From: Nitriliruptorales bacterium
Lineage (GTDB): Bacteria > Actinomycetota > Nitriliruptoria > Euzebyales > Egibacteraceae
Length of the DNA stretch: 6,510 nucleotides
Assembly: GCA_007119305.1 (NCBI GenBank)
Contig: SKPY01000050.1
Coordinates: forward strand, 1-6,510
Direction of reading: 5' to 3'
The position numbers and the translations under genes were made by a program. Positions 1 to 6,273 of this stretch are shown piece by piece (within the stretch, counting starts at the first letter, position 1; the number at the start of each line of letters is the position of its first letter). The notes beneath the pieces are model-generated. The model was not told the DNA's origin. It did not search any database and saw only the letters and a program-made list of their open reading frames with translations.

Positions 1-257
1 GGACCCTGGCGGGCCGCCCAGCCCGCGCGCCGCTCGCCCAGGTCGAGTGCGAGGTCGGCGCCGAACACCGGGCGCACCCCGGCGTCACGGCACGCCTGGG
101 CGACCCGCACCGCCCCGTAGAGGCCGTCGCGGTCGGCGAACCCCACCGCCTCCATGCCGAGCTCGGCCGCCATCTCGGCGAGCTCGCCGGGACGGATCAC
201 CGCATCCCGCAACGAGTAGCAGGTCTTCGCAGCGAGGTGGGCGAACGGTGGCGGCAT
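1..257 (-). CDS. dnaE2: Error-prone DNA polymerase III alpha subunit (DnaE2/ImuC-like), N-terminal fragment
   Basis: Only the first 85 codons are in the window; the gene runs off the left edge. DnaE2 (ImuC) is the error-prone C-family polymerase that carries out SOS translesion synthesis with ImuA'/ImuB. The visible part is the start of the PHP domain: FAHL at residues 5-8, YSLRDA at 14-19, ADRDGLYGAVR at 41-51 and GVRPVFGADLAL at 60-71, which match the opening of DnaE proteins. Replicative DnaE has HxH in the first motif and TDH in the second. Here they read H7-L-A9 and A-D42-R43, so two metal ligands are gone; that degeneracy fits DnaE2 rather than DnaE1. The ATG at 257 is preceded by GGAGGG (262-267) at 4 nt. 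A LexA box lies 36 bp upstream of the start, which independently supports an SOS polymerase. The DnaE family is firm; DnaE2 rather than another paralogue is inferred from the box and the lost ligands. Confidence 0.85.
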   Translation of the reverse strand, partial: MPPPFAHLAAKTCYSLRDAVIRPGELAEMAAELGMEAVGFADRDGLYGAVRVAQACRDAGVRPVFGADLALDLGERRAGWAARQG

Positions 258-292
258 CCTTCCCTCCAAAGCTCGAGGTGGGAAGGAAGTGA

Positions 293-308
293 TCGAACTG
301 GAGTTCGG
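293..308 (-). promoter_or_regulatory. LexA (SOS) operator upstream of dnaE2
   Basis: CGAAC TGGA GTTCG is a perfect 5-4-5 dyad at 294-307, matching the actinobacterial/Gram-positive SOS box core GAAC-N4-GTTC. It lies 36 bp upstream of the dnaE2-like start on the minus strand. A possible -10 element (TACGCT on the minus strand, 310-315) abuts it, but I find no convincing -35, so no promoter is called. LexA would repress here until RecA-stimulated autocleavage. Confidence 0.8.
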
Positions 309-527
309 TAGCGTACCGCAAGCAACGTCGGCGCGCCACCCCGCCCTCCTCGTCTCAACAGGGATGTCGCTCAACACCACGCGGCATCCTCCGACCGACC
401 CGCCACCCAGACCCGCCCGACGCCCGAAGATGCCGCGCCCACGCGGTAACCTCCAGCACCGATCCGCGTCCGATGGTCACCCTGCGCGAGTTTGCAGCGC
501 CGCGGCCCCAACCTGCCGCGCCCGCGC

Positions 528-556
528 CTGACACCACGGGCGCGAGCGGGCAGGAT
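528..556 (+). promoter_or_regulatory. Candidate sigma-70-type promoter for the 85-aa gene
   Basis: CTGACA (528-533), a 17-bp spacer and CAGGAT (551-556) give a reasonable -35/-10 pair for a high-GC organism. The expected transcript start near 563 would leave a leader of about 20 nt carrying the GAGGAG ribosome binding site. Assigned by eye only. Confidence 0.35.
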
Positions 557-584
557 TGACGGTGCGAACGCGCGAGGAGCCCGC

Positions 585-842
585 ATGGAGTCGACCGCCA
601 CGACGATCATCACGAACCTCATCAACGAGGGCCGTCAGCAGCATGGCGTGATCGAGCGCCTACAGGTGTCGGACGCGCTCTTCGACCAAGTGCTCGCCGA
701 GGTCGTCGAGGCAGGCGGAGACGTCGGCTTCAGCTCGTGCGACGTCGACGGCGTGACGGTCACCGGCGGCCTGCCCGACGACGCCACTCCCCTGGTCACC
801 CCGGTTGGGGGCACCGCCAGGCCCCTCACCCACGAGGCCTGA
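585..842 (+). CDS. Small protein of unknown function (85 aa)
   Basis: I do not recognise this protein. It starts at ATG 585 with GAGGAG (574-579) 5 nt upstream, a good ribosome binding site, so the longer in-frame extension back to 492 is not needed. The N-terminal half (about residues 5-45) is predicted-helix-like, with hydrophobic spacing in IITNLINEG and DALFDQVLAEVVEAG. It is followed by a likely beta segment (GFSSCDVDGVTVTGGLP, about 48-64) and a Pro/Thr-rich tail. There is one cysteine (C52), no signal peptide and no membrane segment. It is divergent from dnaE2 and convergent with the minus-strand gene ending at 1029. The acidic, non-repetitive composition, unlike the Arg/Pro-rich shadow frames here, argues that it is a real gene. 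Confidence 0.6.
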   Translation: MESTATTIITNLINEGRQQHGVIERLQVSDALFDQVLAEVVEAGGDVGFSSCDVDGVTVTGGLPDDATPLVTPVGGTARPLTHEA

Positions 843-991
843 CCGCCCCGCACTGCCACGCGGTCTACCCCGTCGCCGCACGCGGACACCCCGCCCAGCC
901 CACGCGGCCGCGCCCGCCCAGCCCATGCGACCGCCCCCCCGGGTCTCACACGGCCAGCCCTACGTGTCGCCCCCACCAGCGCCGTGGCGCG

Positions 992-1014
992 CTCGGGGCT
1001 CCCGTGCCCGCGAG
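992..1014 (-). terminator. Candidate hairpin terminator after the PPOX-family gene
   Basis: CTCGGGGC (992-999) pairs with GCCC-g-CGAG (1006-1014) as an 8-bp stem with one bulged G and a 6-nt loop, 14 nt beyond the stop of the minus-strand gene at 1029. There is no U-tract, which is common for actinobacterial hairpins. It lies between two convergent genes, where a terminator is expected. Confidence 0.35.
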
Positions 1015-1028
1015 GGGTCAGGTCGGGG

Positions 1029-1469
1029 TCAGGTCGCGGGCGCGCCCGGCGGGGGCTCGTAGCTGTAGTCCTTGGCGAGCAGCCGCTGGGGGGCCAGGCG
1101 CACGAAGCGCTCGCCCCGGGTCGGCGCTGCGATCCAGCGCTCGCCCCACTCGTCCTCGCGGGGTCCGAGGTAGCGGCGCAGCTTGCGGCGGGCGCGCCCC
1201 TCGTCGTAGGCGACGAGCTCCGCCGCGCCGTGGGCGATGACCCAGCGGCACTCCCCCGTCGCCGGCACGTGGGCGTCGACGACCAGCGCGACCCGGGGAT
1301 CGCGCTCCAGCCGTGGGGGCAGCCGGGACCAGTCGCCGGTGAGCCACCAGAACGCCTCGTCCTCCCACAGGTACCAGACGGGCCGGACCGTCGGACCGTC
1401 GGTGGCCAGCCGGGCCGTCAGCGGACGCGCGAGAAACGCCTCGATGTCGAACGGCGGCGGGGCGTGCAC
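1029..1469 (-). CDS. Pyridoxamine 5'-phosphate oxidase-like (PPOX) split-barrel flavin/F420 protein
   Basis: With a GTG start at 1469 the product is 146 aa, about the usual size of single-domain PPOX-class FMN or F420 binding proteins. Recognisable parts are FLARPLTARLAT (residues 12-23, first helix and strand), RPVWYLWEDEAFWWLTG (29-45, barrel strands), RLERDPRVALVVD (53-65), the ARRKLRRYLG helix (93-102) and RFVRLAPQRLLAKDYSYEPP near the C-terminus. Such proteins are cytosolic oxidoreductases; the substrate and the choice of FMN or F420 cannot be read here. The same frame stays open to a GTG at 1553, 27 bp after the aceE stop, adding 28 Arg/Ala-rich residues. I prefer 1469 because the added stretch is outside the family domain and contains two hairpins and a direct repeat. 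Neither start has a clear ribosome binding site. It lies downstream of aceE on the same strand; a functional link is unproven. Confidence 0.8.
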   Translation of the reverse strand: MHAPPPFDIEAFLARPLTARLATDGPTVRPVWYLWEDEAFWWLTGDWSRLPPRLERDPRVALVVDAHVPATGECRWVIAHGAAELVAYDEGRARRKLRRYLGPREDEWGERWIAAPTRGERFVRLAPQRLLAKDYSYEPPPGAPAT

Positions 1470-1481
1470 GGCCGGCTCAGC

Positions 1482-1509
1482 GGCCCGCCGGCCGGGGCTC
1501 CGGCGGGCC
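1482..1509 (-). terminator. GC-rich hairpin between aceE and the PPOX-family gene
   Basis: GGCCCGCCGG (1482-1491) and CCGGCGGGCC (1500-1509) form a perfect 10-bp stem with an 8-nt loop. It starts 71 nt after the aceE stop and there is no U-tract. It could attenuate or terminate the aceE transcript, or act as a 3'-end stabiliser. A second, smaller perfect hairpin, GCGCA-gcag-TGCGC, is at 1535-1548. Confidence 0.4.
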
Positions 1510-1546
1510 CGCGCAGCAGTGCTCGGGCGCACCCGCGCAGCAGTGC
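1508..1546. repeat. 15-bp direct repeat, 24-bp period, downstream of aceE
   Basis: CCCGCGCAGCAGTGC occurs at 1508-1522 and again, identical, at 1532-1546. If translated in the extended PPOX frame it gives a degenerate TAAR repeat. With the neighbouring hairpins it reads more like intergenic sequence than protein. Confidence 0.6.
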
Positions 1547-1580
1547 GCGGCACCAGCCATGCGCTGCGCCACGACGCCGA

Positions 1581-4328
1581 CTACGGCAGCGCGACGGTGG
1601 CGTCGGGGTCGATGTCGTAGCGGTCGATGGCCTCGGCGACCGCCTCCCGCTTCACCTCACCCGCCTCGGCGAGGCCGGCGAGCGCGGCCAGCGCGATGTG
1701 GGCGGCGTCGACACGGAACAGCCGGCGCAGGGCGGTGCGGGTGTCTGAGCGCCCGAACCCGTCGGTGCCGAGCGTGTAGTAGCGCCCGGGCACCCAGGGG
1801 CTGATGAGGCCGGGCACCGCCCGCTGGTAGTCGGTCACCGCGACGAACGGACCCTGCGCCTGGCCGAGCGCTTCGGTCACGACCGGTGTGCGCGGATCGC
1901 GGTCGGGGTGGAGCAGGTTGTGCTCGTCGCAGTCGAGCCCGTCGCGGTGCAGGCCCACCCAGCCAGGCACGCTCCAGACGTCCGCGGCGACGTCCCAGTC
2001 CTCGCTGAGCAGCCGCTGGGCCTCCAGCGCCGCGACCATCGCCGACCCGCTCGCGAGCAGCTGCGCGCGGTGGCTGCGCTCCTCCTCGAAGCGCGCGTAG
2101 CGGTAGATGCCGCGGACGATCGCCTCCTCGTCGACGTCCTCGGGCAGCGCCGGCTGCTGGGCGGGCTCGTTGTACACGGTGAGGTAGTACAGGACGTCCT
2201 CGCCGTGGCCGTCCCCGCCGCCGAGCATGCGGTTGATGCCGTCCTCGACGATGGCGGCGAGCTCGAACGCGAACGACGGGTCGTAGGTGACCACGCCGGG
2301 GTTCGAGGCGGCGAGCAGGATCGAGTGGCCGTCCTCGTGCTGCAGGCCCTCACCGTTCAGGGTGGTGCGCCCGGCGGTCGCGCCGATGAGGAAGCCCTTC
2401 GCGCGCTGGTCGGTGGCCGACCAGATCGAGTCGCCGGTGCGCTGGAAGCCGAACATCGAGTAGAAGATGTACAGCGGCAGCATGTGGTAGCCCATGCTCG
2501 CGTAGGCCGACCCGGCGGCGTGGACCGTGCCCATCGAGCCGGCCTCGGTGATGCCCTCGTGGATGATCTGGCCGTCGGCGGCCTCCACGTAGGCGAGCAG
2601 CATGTCGCGGTCGACCGGCTCGTACTGCTGGCCCATCGGCGAGTAGATCTTGAACTCGCGGAACCACGAGTCCATGCCGAACGTGCGTGCCTCGTCGGGG
2701 ATGATCGGCACGATGCGGGGGCCGAGGTCGTCGGTCTTGGCGAGGTCGCGGAACAGGCGCACGAGCGCCATCGTCGTGGCGACCTCCTGCTTGCCGCCGC
2801 CCTGCTTCAGGGCCGCGTAGCGGTCCCGGTCGGGCAGCTCGACCGGCGCCGCCCAGACGCGGCGCTCGGGCAGGAAGCCGCCGAGCTCGCGCCGACGCTC
2901 GAGCAAGTAGTCGATCTCCTCGCTGTCCTCGCCCGGGTGGTAGTAGGGCGGGAGGTCGCTCTCCAGCTCGTCGTCGGAGATGTCGAGCTCGAGGCGGTCC
3001 CGGAACTTCTTCAGCGCCTTCTCCGACAGCTTCTTCATCTGGTGGGTGGCGTTGCGGGACTCGAAGTCAGGCCCGAGCGTCCAGCCCTTGATCGTCTGCG
3101 CGAGGATCACCGTGGGCTGCCCGGACGTCTGCGTGGCGGCCTGGAACGCGGCGTACACCTTCCGGTAGTCGTGCCCGCCGCGGTCGAGCACGGGCAGGTC
3201 CTCCTTGGACAGCGGGGACTCGTTGAGGATGCGCTCGAGCTCGGGCGTGTTGAAGAAGTTGGCCTTGATGTAGTCCGCGTCGGAGACGGTGTAGGTCTGG
3301 AACTGTCCGTCCGGGGTCTCGTTCATCTTGCGCACGAGCTCACCGTTGACGTCGAGCTCGAGCAGCTTGTCCCACTTGTGGCCCCACAGCACCTTGATCA
3401 CGTTCCAGCCCGCGCCGCGGAAGACGCTCTCGAGCTCCTGGATGATCTTGCCGTTGCCGCGCACGGGGCCGTCGAGGCGCTGCAGGTTGCAGTTGATGAT
3501 CCAGGTGAGGTTGTCGAGCTCCTCACGCGCCGGGACGGTGAGCGCACCGAGCGCCTCGGGCTCGTCCATCTCCCCGTCGCCGAGGAACGCCCAGACGCGG
3601 GAGCCGGAGGTGTCGACGAGGCCGCGGTTGTGCAGGTAGCGGTTGAAGCGCGCCTGGTAGATCGAGTTGATCGCCCCGAGACCCATCGACACCGTGGGGT
3701 ACTCCCAGAAGTCGGGCATGAGCCGCGGGTGGGGGTAGCTCGCCAGGCCTTGACGGCCGTCGCTGGTCGTCGGGGTCTCCTGGCGGAACAGGTCCAGCTG
3801 CTCCTCGGTCAGCCGGCCCTCGAGGTAGGCGCGGGCGTAGATGCCCGGCGAGGCGTGGCCCTGGATGAACAGCTGGTCGCCGGGCCGCGGCGCGTCGGCG
3901 TCGCCCTTGCCGCGGAAGAAGTGGTTGAAGCCCACCTCGTAGATGTCCGCAGCCGACGCGTAGGTCGCGATGTGGCCGCCGACGCCGATCTCGGGGCGGT
4001 TCGCGCGCGACACCATGACGGCCGCGTTCCAGCGGATGATCGAGCGGATGCGGCGCTCGAGGTCCTCATCGCCGGGGAAGTCGGGCTCGCGTTCCGGCGG
4101 GATCGTGTTGATGTAGTCCGTCGAGCGCAGCGCGGGGATGCCGAGGTGCTCGGCCCGGGCCCGCTCGAGCACCTTGAGCATGAGGAACCGCGCGCGGTCG
4201 CGCCCGTGACGCTCGACCACGGCGTCGAGCGAGTCGAGCCACTCCTGCGTCTCCTGTTGATCGATGTCAGGCAGCTGGCTCGGCATGCCGTCGGTGATCA
4301 CCTGCCGGGACGCGGCGGGGTCTGCCAT
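1581..4328 (-). CDS. aceE: Pyruvate dehydrogenase E1 component, homodimeric type (AceE)
   Basis: AceE is the thiamine-diphosphate-dependent E1 of the pyruvate dehydrogenase complex: it decarboxylates pyruvate and reductively acetylates the lipoyl groups of E2, feeding acetyl-CoA to the TCA cycle and lipid synthesis in the cytosol. At 915 aa it is full length (E. coli is about 887, actinobacterial forms slightly longer). In order: GHIATYASAADIYEVGFNHFF near 118-138, QGHASPGIYARAYLEGRLT (156-174), SYPHPRLMPDFWEYPTVSMGLG (197-218), and the ThDP/Mg motif GDGEMDEPEA (250-259) through NCNLQRLDGP (279-288). THQMKKL follows at 428-434, whose His429 matches the active-site-loop histidine of E. coli AceE (His407). 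ATG 4328 is chosen because GAGGAAGG lies 8 nt upstream; a GTG at 4337 directly abuts that site. It follows the membrane-protein gene by 37 nt. No E2 or E3 gene is in view. Confidence 0.97.
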   Translation of the reverse strand: MADPAASRQVITDGMPSQLPDIDQQETQEWLDSLDAVVERHGRDRARFLMLKVLERARAEHLGIPALRSTDYINTIPPEREPDFPGDEDLERRIRSIIRWNAAVMVSRANRPEIGVGGHIATYASAADIYEVGFNHFFRGKGDADAPRPGDQLFIQGHASPGIYARAYLEGRLTEEQLDLFRQETPTTSDGRQGLASYPHPRLMPDFWEYPTVSMGLGAINSIYQARFNRYLHNRGLVDTSGSRVWAFLGDGEMDEPEALGALTVPAREELDNLTWIINCNLQRLDGPVRGNGKIIQELESVFRGAGWNVIKVLWGHKWDKLLELDVNGELVRKMNETPDGQFQTYTVSDADYIKANFFNTPELERILNESPLSKEDLPVLDRGGHDYRKVYAAFQAATQTSGQPTVILAQTIKGWTLGPDFESRNATHQMKKLSEKALKKFRDRLELDISDDELESDLPPYYHPGEDSEEIDYLLERRRELGGFLPERRVWAAPVELPDRDRYAALKQGGGKQEVATTMALVRLFRDLAKTDDLGPRIVPIIPDEARTFGMDSWFREFKIYSPMGQQYEPVDRDMLLAYVEAADGQIIHEGITEAGSMGTVHAAGSAYASMGYHMLPLYIFYSMFGFQRTGDSIWSATDQRAKGFLIGATAGRTTLNGEGLQHEDGHSILLAASNPGVVTYDPSFAFELAAIVEDGINRMLGGGDGHGEDVLYYLTVYNEPAQQPALPEDVDEEAIVRGIYRYARFEEERSHRAQLLASGSAMVAALEAQRLLSEDWDVAADVWSVPGWVGLHRDGLDCDEHNLLHPDRDPRTPVVTEALGQAQGPFVAVTDYQRAVPGLISPWVPGRYYTLGTDGFGRSDTRTALRRLFRVDAAHIALAALAGLAEAGEVKREAVAEAIDRYDIDPDATVALP

Positions 4329-4336
4329 GGTCCACA

Positions 4337-4344
4337 CCTTCCTC
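4337..4344 (-). promoter_or_regulatory. Ribosome binding site deciding the aceE start
   Basis: GAGGAAGG on the minus strand sits 8 nt before ATG 4328. The alternative in-frame GTG at 4335-4337 overlaps the last base of this site, so it could not use it. This favours the 915-aa product. Confidence 0.7.
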
Positions 4345-4365
4345 GTTGCAGCGTCGCGACACGTC

Positions 4366-4986
4366 CTACCCTATGCCACCCGCATCCACGCCGGGGCGCT
4401 GTTTCGTGGCATACCGGTGCGTTGCTCGGCGGGCCGCCACGACGGCGAGCACGGCCACCCCCGCCGTCCCTACGAGCAGCGCGGCGAGGAGGACGAGCCC
4501 GACCCGCCCGAAGAGGCCGAAGACCGCCAGGTGGCGGCCCACCGCCAGCGGGGTCTGCCGCTGGTGGTCCACCGCGCAGGTCACCGCGTGCGGTCCGGCG
4601 CGTTCGGCGACGAAGCCCAACCGGGAGACGTACTCGTCCTCGCCCACCGTGAGCGTGGTCCGGCCCGACAGCGTCCGCACCTCGACCGCGGCCTCGTCCT
4701 CGACGCGGGTGACCTCACAGCGCAGCACGGCAGGGTCGACGGCGCCGGGGTCGACCGCGCCGAGCGGGCTGCCGCGCGTGTGCAGGTAGATGACGTAGGG
4801 GGTGTCCGCCTCGGCGCGCACGGTCAGCGTGCCCGGGGCGGTGAACCCCTCCGGCGCGACGTCGGCGCCCCGCACAGCGGCGACGACCCCGAGGCCGCCC
4901 CCGACGGTGGCCGCGAGCAGCAGCGCTGCGGCGAGGACGTACCAGACGCGGCGCGGCGGCGGACGCGCGGCGCCCGGCGGGGTCAT
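4366..4986 (-). CDS. Two-TM membrane protein of unknown function (206 aa)
   Basis: I do not recognise a named family. The N-terminus is Pro/Arg-rich and positive (residues 1-13), followed by a membrane segment or signal anchor (about 14-38, VWYVLAAALLLAATVGGG). Next comes a polar, strand-rich domain of about 115 residues (about 40-155) and a second membrane segment (about 160-185), ending in a basic cytosolic tail (RRATHRYATKQR). Positive charge at both ends predicts both termini inside and the middle domain outside. That domain has exactly two cysteines (Cys90, Cys137), which could form a disulphide. The start ATG 4986 overlaps the stop of the upstream crotonase-family gene as ATGA, indicating translational coupling; the longer open frame to 5229 would run through that gene and is rejected. 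It precedes aceE by 37 nt. Any role in acyl-CoA or pyruvate metabolism would be a guess from position. Confidence 0.85.
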   Translation of the reverse strand: MTPPGAARPPPRRVWYVLAAALLLAATVGGGLGVVAAVRGADVAPEGFTAPGTLTVRAEADTPYVIYLHTRGSPLGAVDPGAVDPAVLRCEVTRVEDEAAVEVRTLSGRTTLTVGEDEYVSRLGFVAERAGPHAVTCAVDHQRQTPLAVGRHLAVFGLFGRVGLVLLAALLVGTAGVAVLAVVAARRATHRYATKQRPGVDAGGIG

Positions 4987-5792
4987 TCCGAGGCCGGTCC
5001 GGTGAACCGGGCCGGGCGCTTCTCGCGGAGCGCCGCGACGCCCTCGCGCACGTCCGGGCCGTCGAAGCCGAGGAACTCGAGGGCGAGCGAGGCGTCGAAG
5101 GACGGGCCGAACGCGCGGTACCAGTTGTTGAGCGTGTACTTGGTCCAACGGATCGCCGACTGCGAGCCCGACGCGAGACGGCGGGCGACGTCGTAGGCCG
5201 TCTCGAGCAGCGCGTCGTCGTCCACGCACAGCGAGACGAGCCCGATGCGCTCGGCCTCCTCGCCGGACAGCGGCTCGCAGGTCAGCAGGTGGTACTTGGC
5301 CTTCGCCATGCCGACGAGCAGCGGCCAGCAGATGGCCGCGTGGTCGCCGGCCGCCACCCCGAGCTTCGTGTGCCCGTCGATGATGCGTGCGCTGCGCGCG
5401 GCGATCGAGACGTCGGCGAGCACACCGACGACGAGTCCCGCGCCGACGGCGGGGCCGTGCATGGCCGACACCACCGGCTTCGCGCAGTTGATGACGTTGT
5501 AGACGAGGTCCCTGGCCTCCTTCAGCACCCGGATGCGCACCGCGAAGTCGTCGGCCATGTCGGTGACGAGGTTGAGGTCGCCGCCGGCGCTGAACGCCTT
5601 GCCCTCCCCCCGCACGAGCACGACCCGGGTGTCAGGGTCGGCGTCGATCACCGGCCAGATGTGCGCGAGGTCGCGGTGCATCTCGTGGTCGACGGCGTTG
5701 AGCTTGCCGGGGTTGGACAGCACCAGCTCGAGGAGATGCTCCTCGGGGCGGTTGATCTGCAGGCTCGCGAACTGCTCGTAGCGCTCGGTCAT
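4983..5792 (-). CDS. Crotonase / enoyl-CoA hydratase-isomerase family protein (269 aa)
   Basis: Members of this fold bind acyl-CoA and stabilise an enolate through a two-amide oxyanion hole; reactions include hydration, isomerisation and C-C cleavage. The oxyanion-hole motifs are visible: AFSAGGDL (66-73) and HGPAVGAGL (112-120). The length is typical, and the C-terminal helical part (ESGEEAERIGLV-like region at 175-186, then AIRWTKYTLNNW) fits the family. Aligning by eye to mitochondrial enoyl-CoA hydratase, the two catalytic glutamates (Glu144, Glu164) fall on Val121 and His141, so true hydratase activity should not be assumed. GVAAGDHAAICWPLLVGMAKAK (145-166) resembles a crotonase subgroup of unclear reaction seen in actinobacteria. 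ATG 5792 has only a weak upstream purine stretch and lies 15 nt after the DUF6504-like stop. Its own stop overlaps the next start, so all three are probably co-transcribed. Confidence 0.92.
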   Translation of the reverse strand: MTERYEQFASLQINRPEEHLLELVLSNPGKLNAVDHEMHRDLAHIWPVIDADPDTRVVLVRGEGKAFSAGGDLNLVTDMADDFAVRIRVLKEARDLVYNVINCAKPVVSAMHGPAVGAGLVVGVLADVSIAARSARIIDGHTKLGVAAGDHAAICWPLLVGMAKAKYHLLTCEPLSGEEAERIGLVSLCVDDDALLETAYDVARRLASGSQSAIRWTKYTLNNWYRAFGPSFDASLALEFLGFDGPDVREGVAALREKRPARFTGPASE

Positions 5793-5807
5793 GCAGGCAA
5801 CCTACCG

Positions 5808-6086
5808 TCAGTCCCACACCCGGTCGAGTCGCCACCCCCCGCGCTCGGAGACGAGCTCGTAGACGCCGCTGGCGGCCCGCGGGCCAGCGCCGTTGCAGGC
5901 CTCGACACGCCAGAGGTCGCGCTGGGGGACCTCGATCCCGCCACCCGACCAGTAGCTCGCGTCCTCCCGCCAGTGACCGAGCACCGTGAGCACCCGGTAG
6001 GCGCTGCCCCGCCAGCGGAACGCGAGCGGGGCGGCATCAGCCGTGAGCCCGGTGACCTCGACCGCTTCCCGGATCCGCTTGGTCAT
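5808..6086 (-). CDS. DUF6504-like small protein, SOS-associated (92 aa)
   Basis: The sequence resembles DUF6504, a short domain of unknown biochemistry found in actinobacteria, often next to Y-family/ImuB and DnaE2 SOS mutagenesis genes; this is recalled family knowledge, not a search result. Visible features are FRWRGSAYRVLTVLGHWRED (residues 23-42), RDLWRVEA (56-63) and the C-terminal YELVSERGGWRLDRVWD (76-92), with regularly spaced tryptophans and arginines expected of a small beta-rich domain. There is no signal peptide or membrane segment. ATG 6086 is supported by AGGAGGG (6093-6099) at 6 nt, so the open frame reaching 6284 is over-long. It also fits a promoter and perfect LexA box 104-159 nt upstream. 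It heads the minus-strand series leading to aceE. The DNA-damage link is inferred from the LexA box and the family's usual neighbours. Confidence 0.82.
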   Translation of the reverse strand: MTKRIREAVEVTGLTADAAPLAFRWRGSAYRVLTVLGHWREDASYWSGGGIEVPQRDLWRVEACNGAGPRAASGVYELVSERGGWRLDRVWD

Positions 6087-6189
6087 CTGCTGCCCTCCTG
6101 CCTCGGGGTCGCACGGGGTGGTGCGCGGTACCGGCGGGAAGGAGATGGCGGGTCGGGCGCGCCTTCCCTCGCGTCCGACCCGCCGATCC

Positions 6190-6205
6190 TCGAACTGGTG
6201 TTCGA
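6190..6205 (-). promoter_or_regulatory. Perfect LexA (SOS) operator upstream of the DUF6504-like gene
   Basis: TCGAACTGGTGTTCGA is a perfect 6-4-6 dyad with the GAAC-N4-GTTC core; symmetry extends two more bases on each side (6188-6207, 8-4-8). It begins 11 bp downstream of the putative -10, so bound LexA would cover the start of transcription. Its spacer (TGGT) and sequence closely resemble the dnaE2 box at 293-308. Confidence 0.9.
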
Positions 6206-6216
6206 GGGCACAGCCC

Positions 6217-6245
6217 ACGATACGCCCCACCCCCAGCCCCGTCAA
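6217..6245 (-). promoter_or_regulatory. Sigma-70-type promoter for the DUF6504-crotonase-aceE series
   Basis: On the minus strand, TTGACG (6245-6240), a 17-bp spacer and TATCGT (6222-6217) match the -35/-10 consensus well. The predicted start near 6210 puts the LexA box at about +5 to +20. No comparably good promoter was seen by eye directly before the crotonase or aceE genes. Confidence 0.65.
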
Positions 6246-6273
6246 CCGCGCCACTGCGCCCCGTGCCTCTCGG

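Larger units (their letters stand above)
258..584. other. Divergent intergenic region between dnaE2 and the 85-aa gene
   Basis: This 327-bp gap between divergently oriented genes holds the dnaE2 ribosome binding site (262-267), the LexA box (293-308), and a candidate plus-strand promoter (528-556) with ribosome binding site (574-579). In the middle (about 316-527) I see no coding pattern, RNA gene or notable repeat. Confidence 0.6.

Noticed and set aside
737..1748. Plus-strand open frames across the PPOX-family gene and its flanks
   Set aside because: The products are Arg/Pro/Ala-rich with no motifs and lie opposite or beside clearly supported genes.
1908..4652. A plus-strand open frame of over 900 codons antisense to nearly all of aceE
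   Set aside because: The translation is low-complexity, rich in Val/Ala/Arg/Leu/Asp with no recognisable motif. It is the expected mirror of strongly G/C-biased codons in aceE, whose own motifs are unmistakable.
4366..5229. Longer 287-aa version of the membrane protein
   Set aside because: The added N-terminus is an Arg/Pro-rich shadow of the crotonase gene in another frame; the ATGA overlap start at 4986 precedes the membrane segment naturally.
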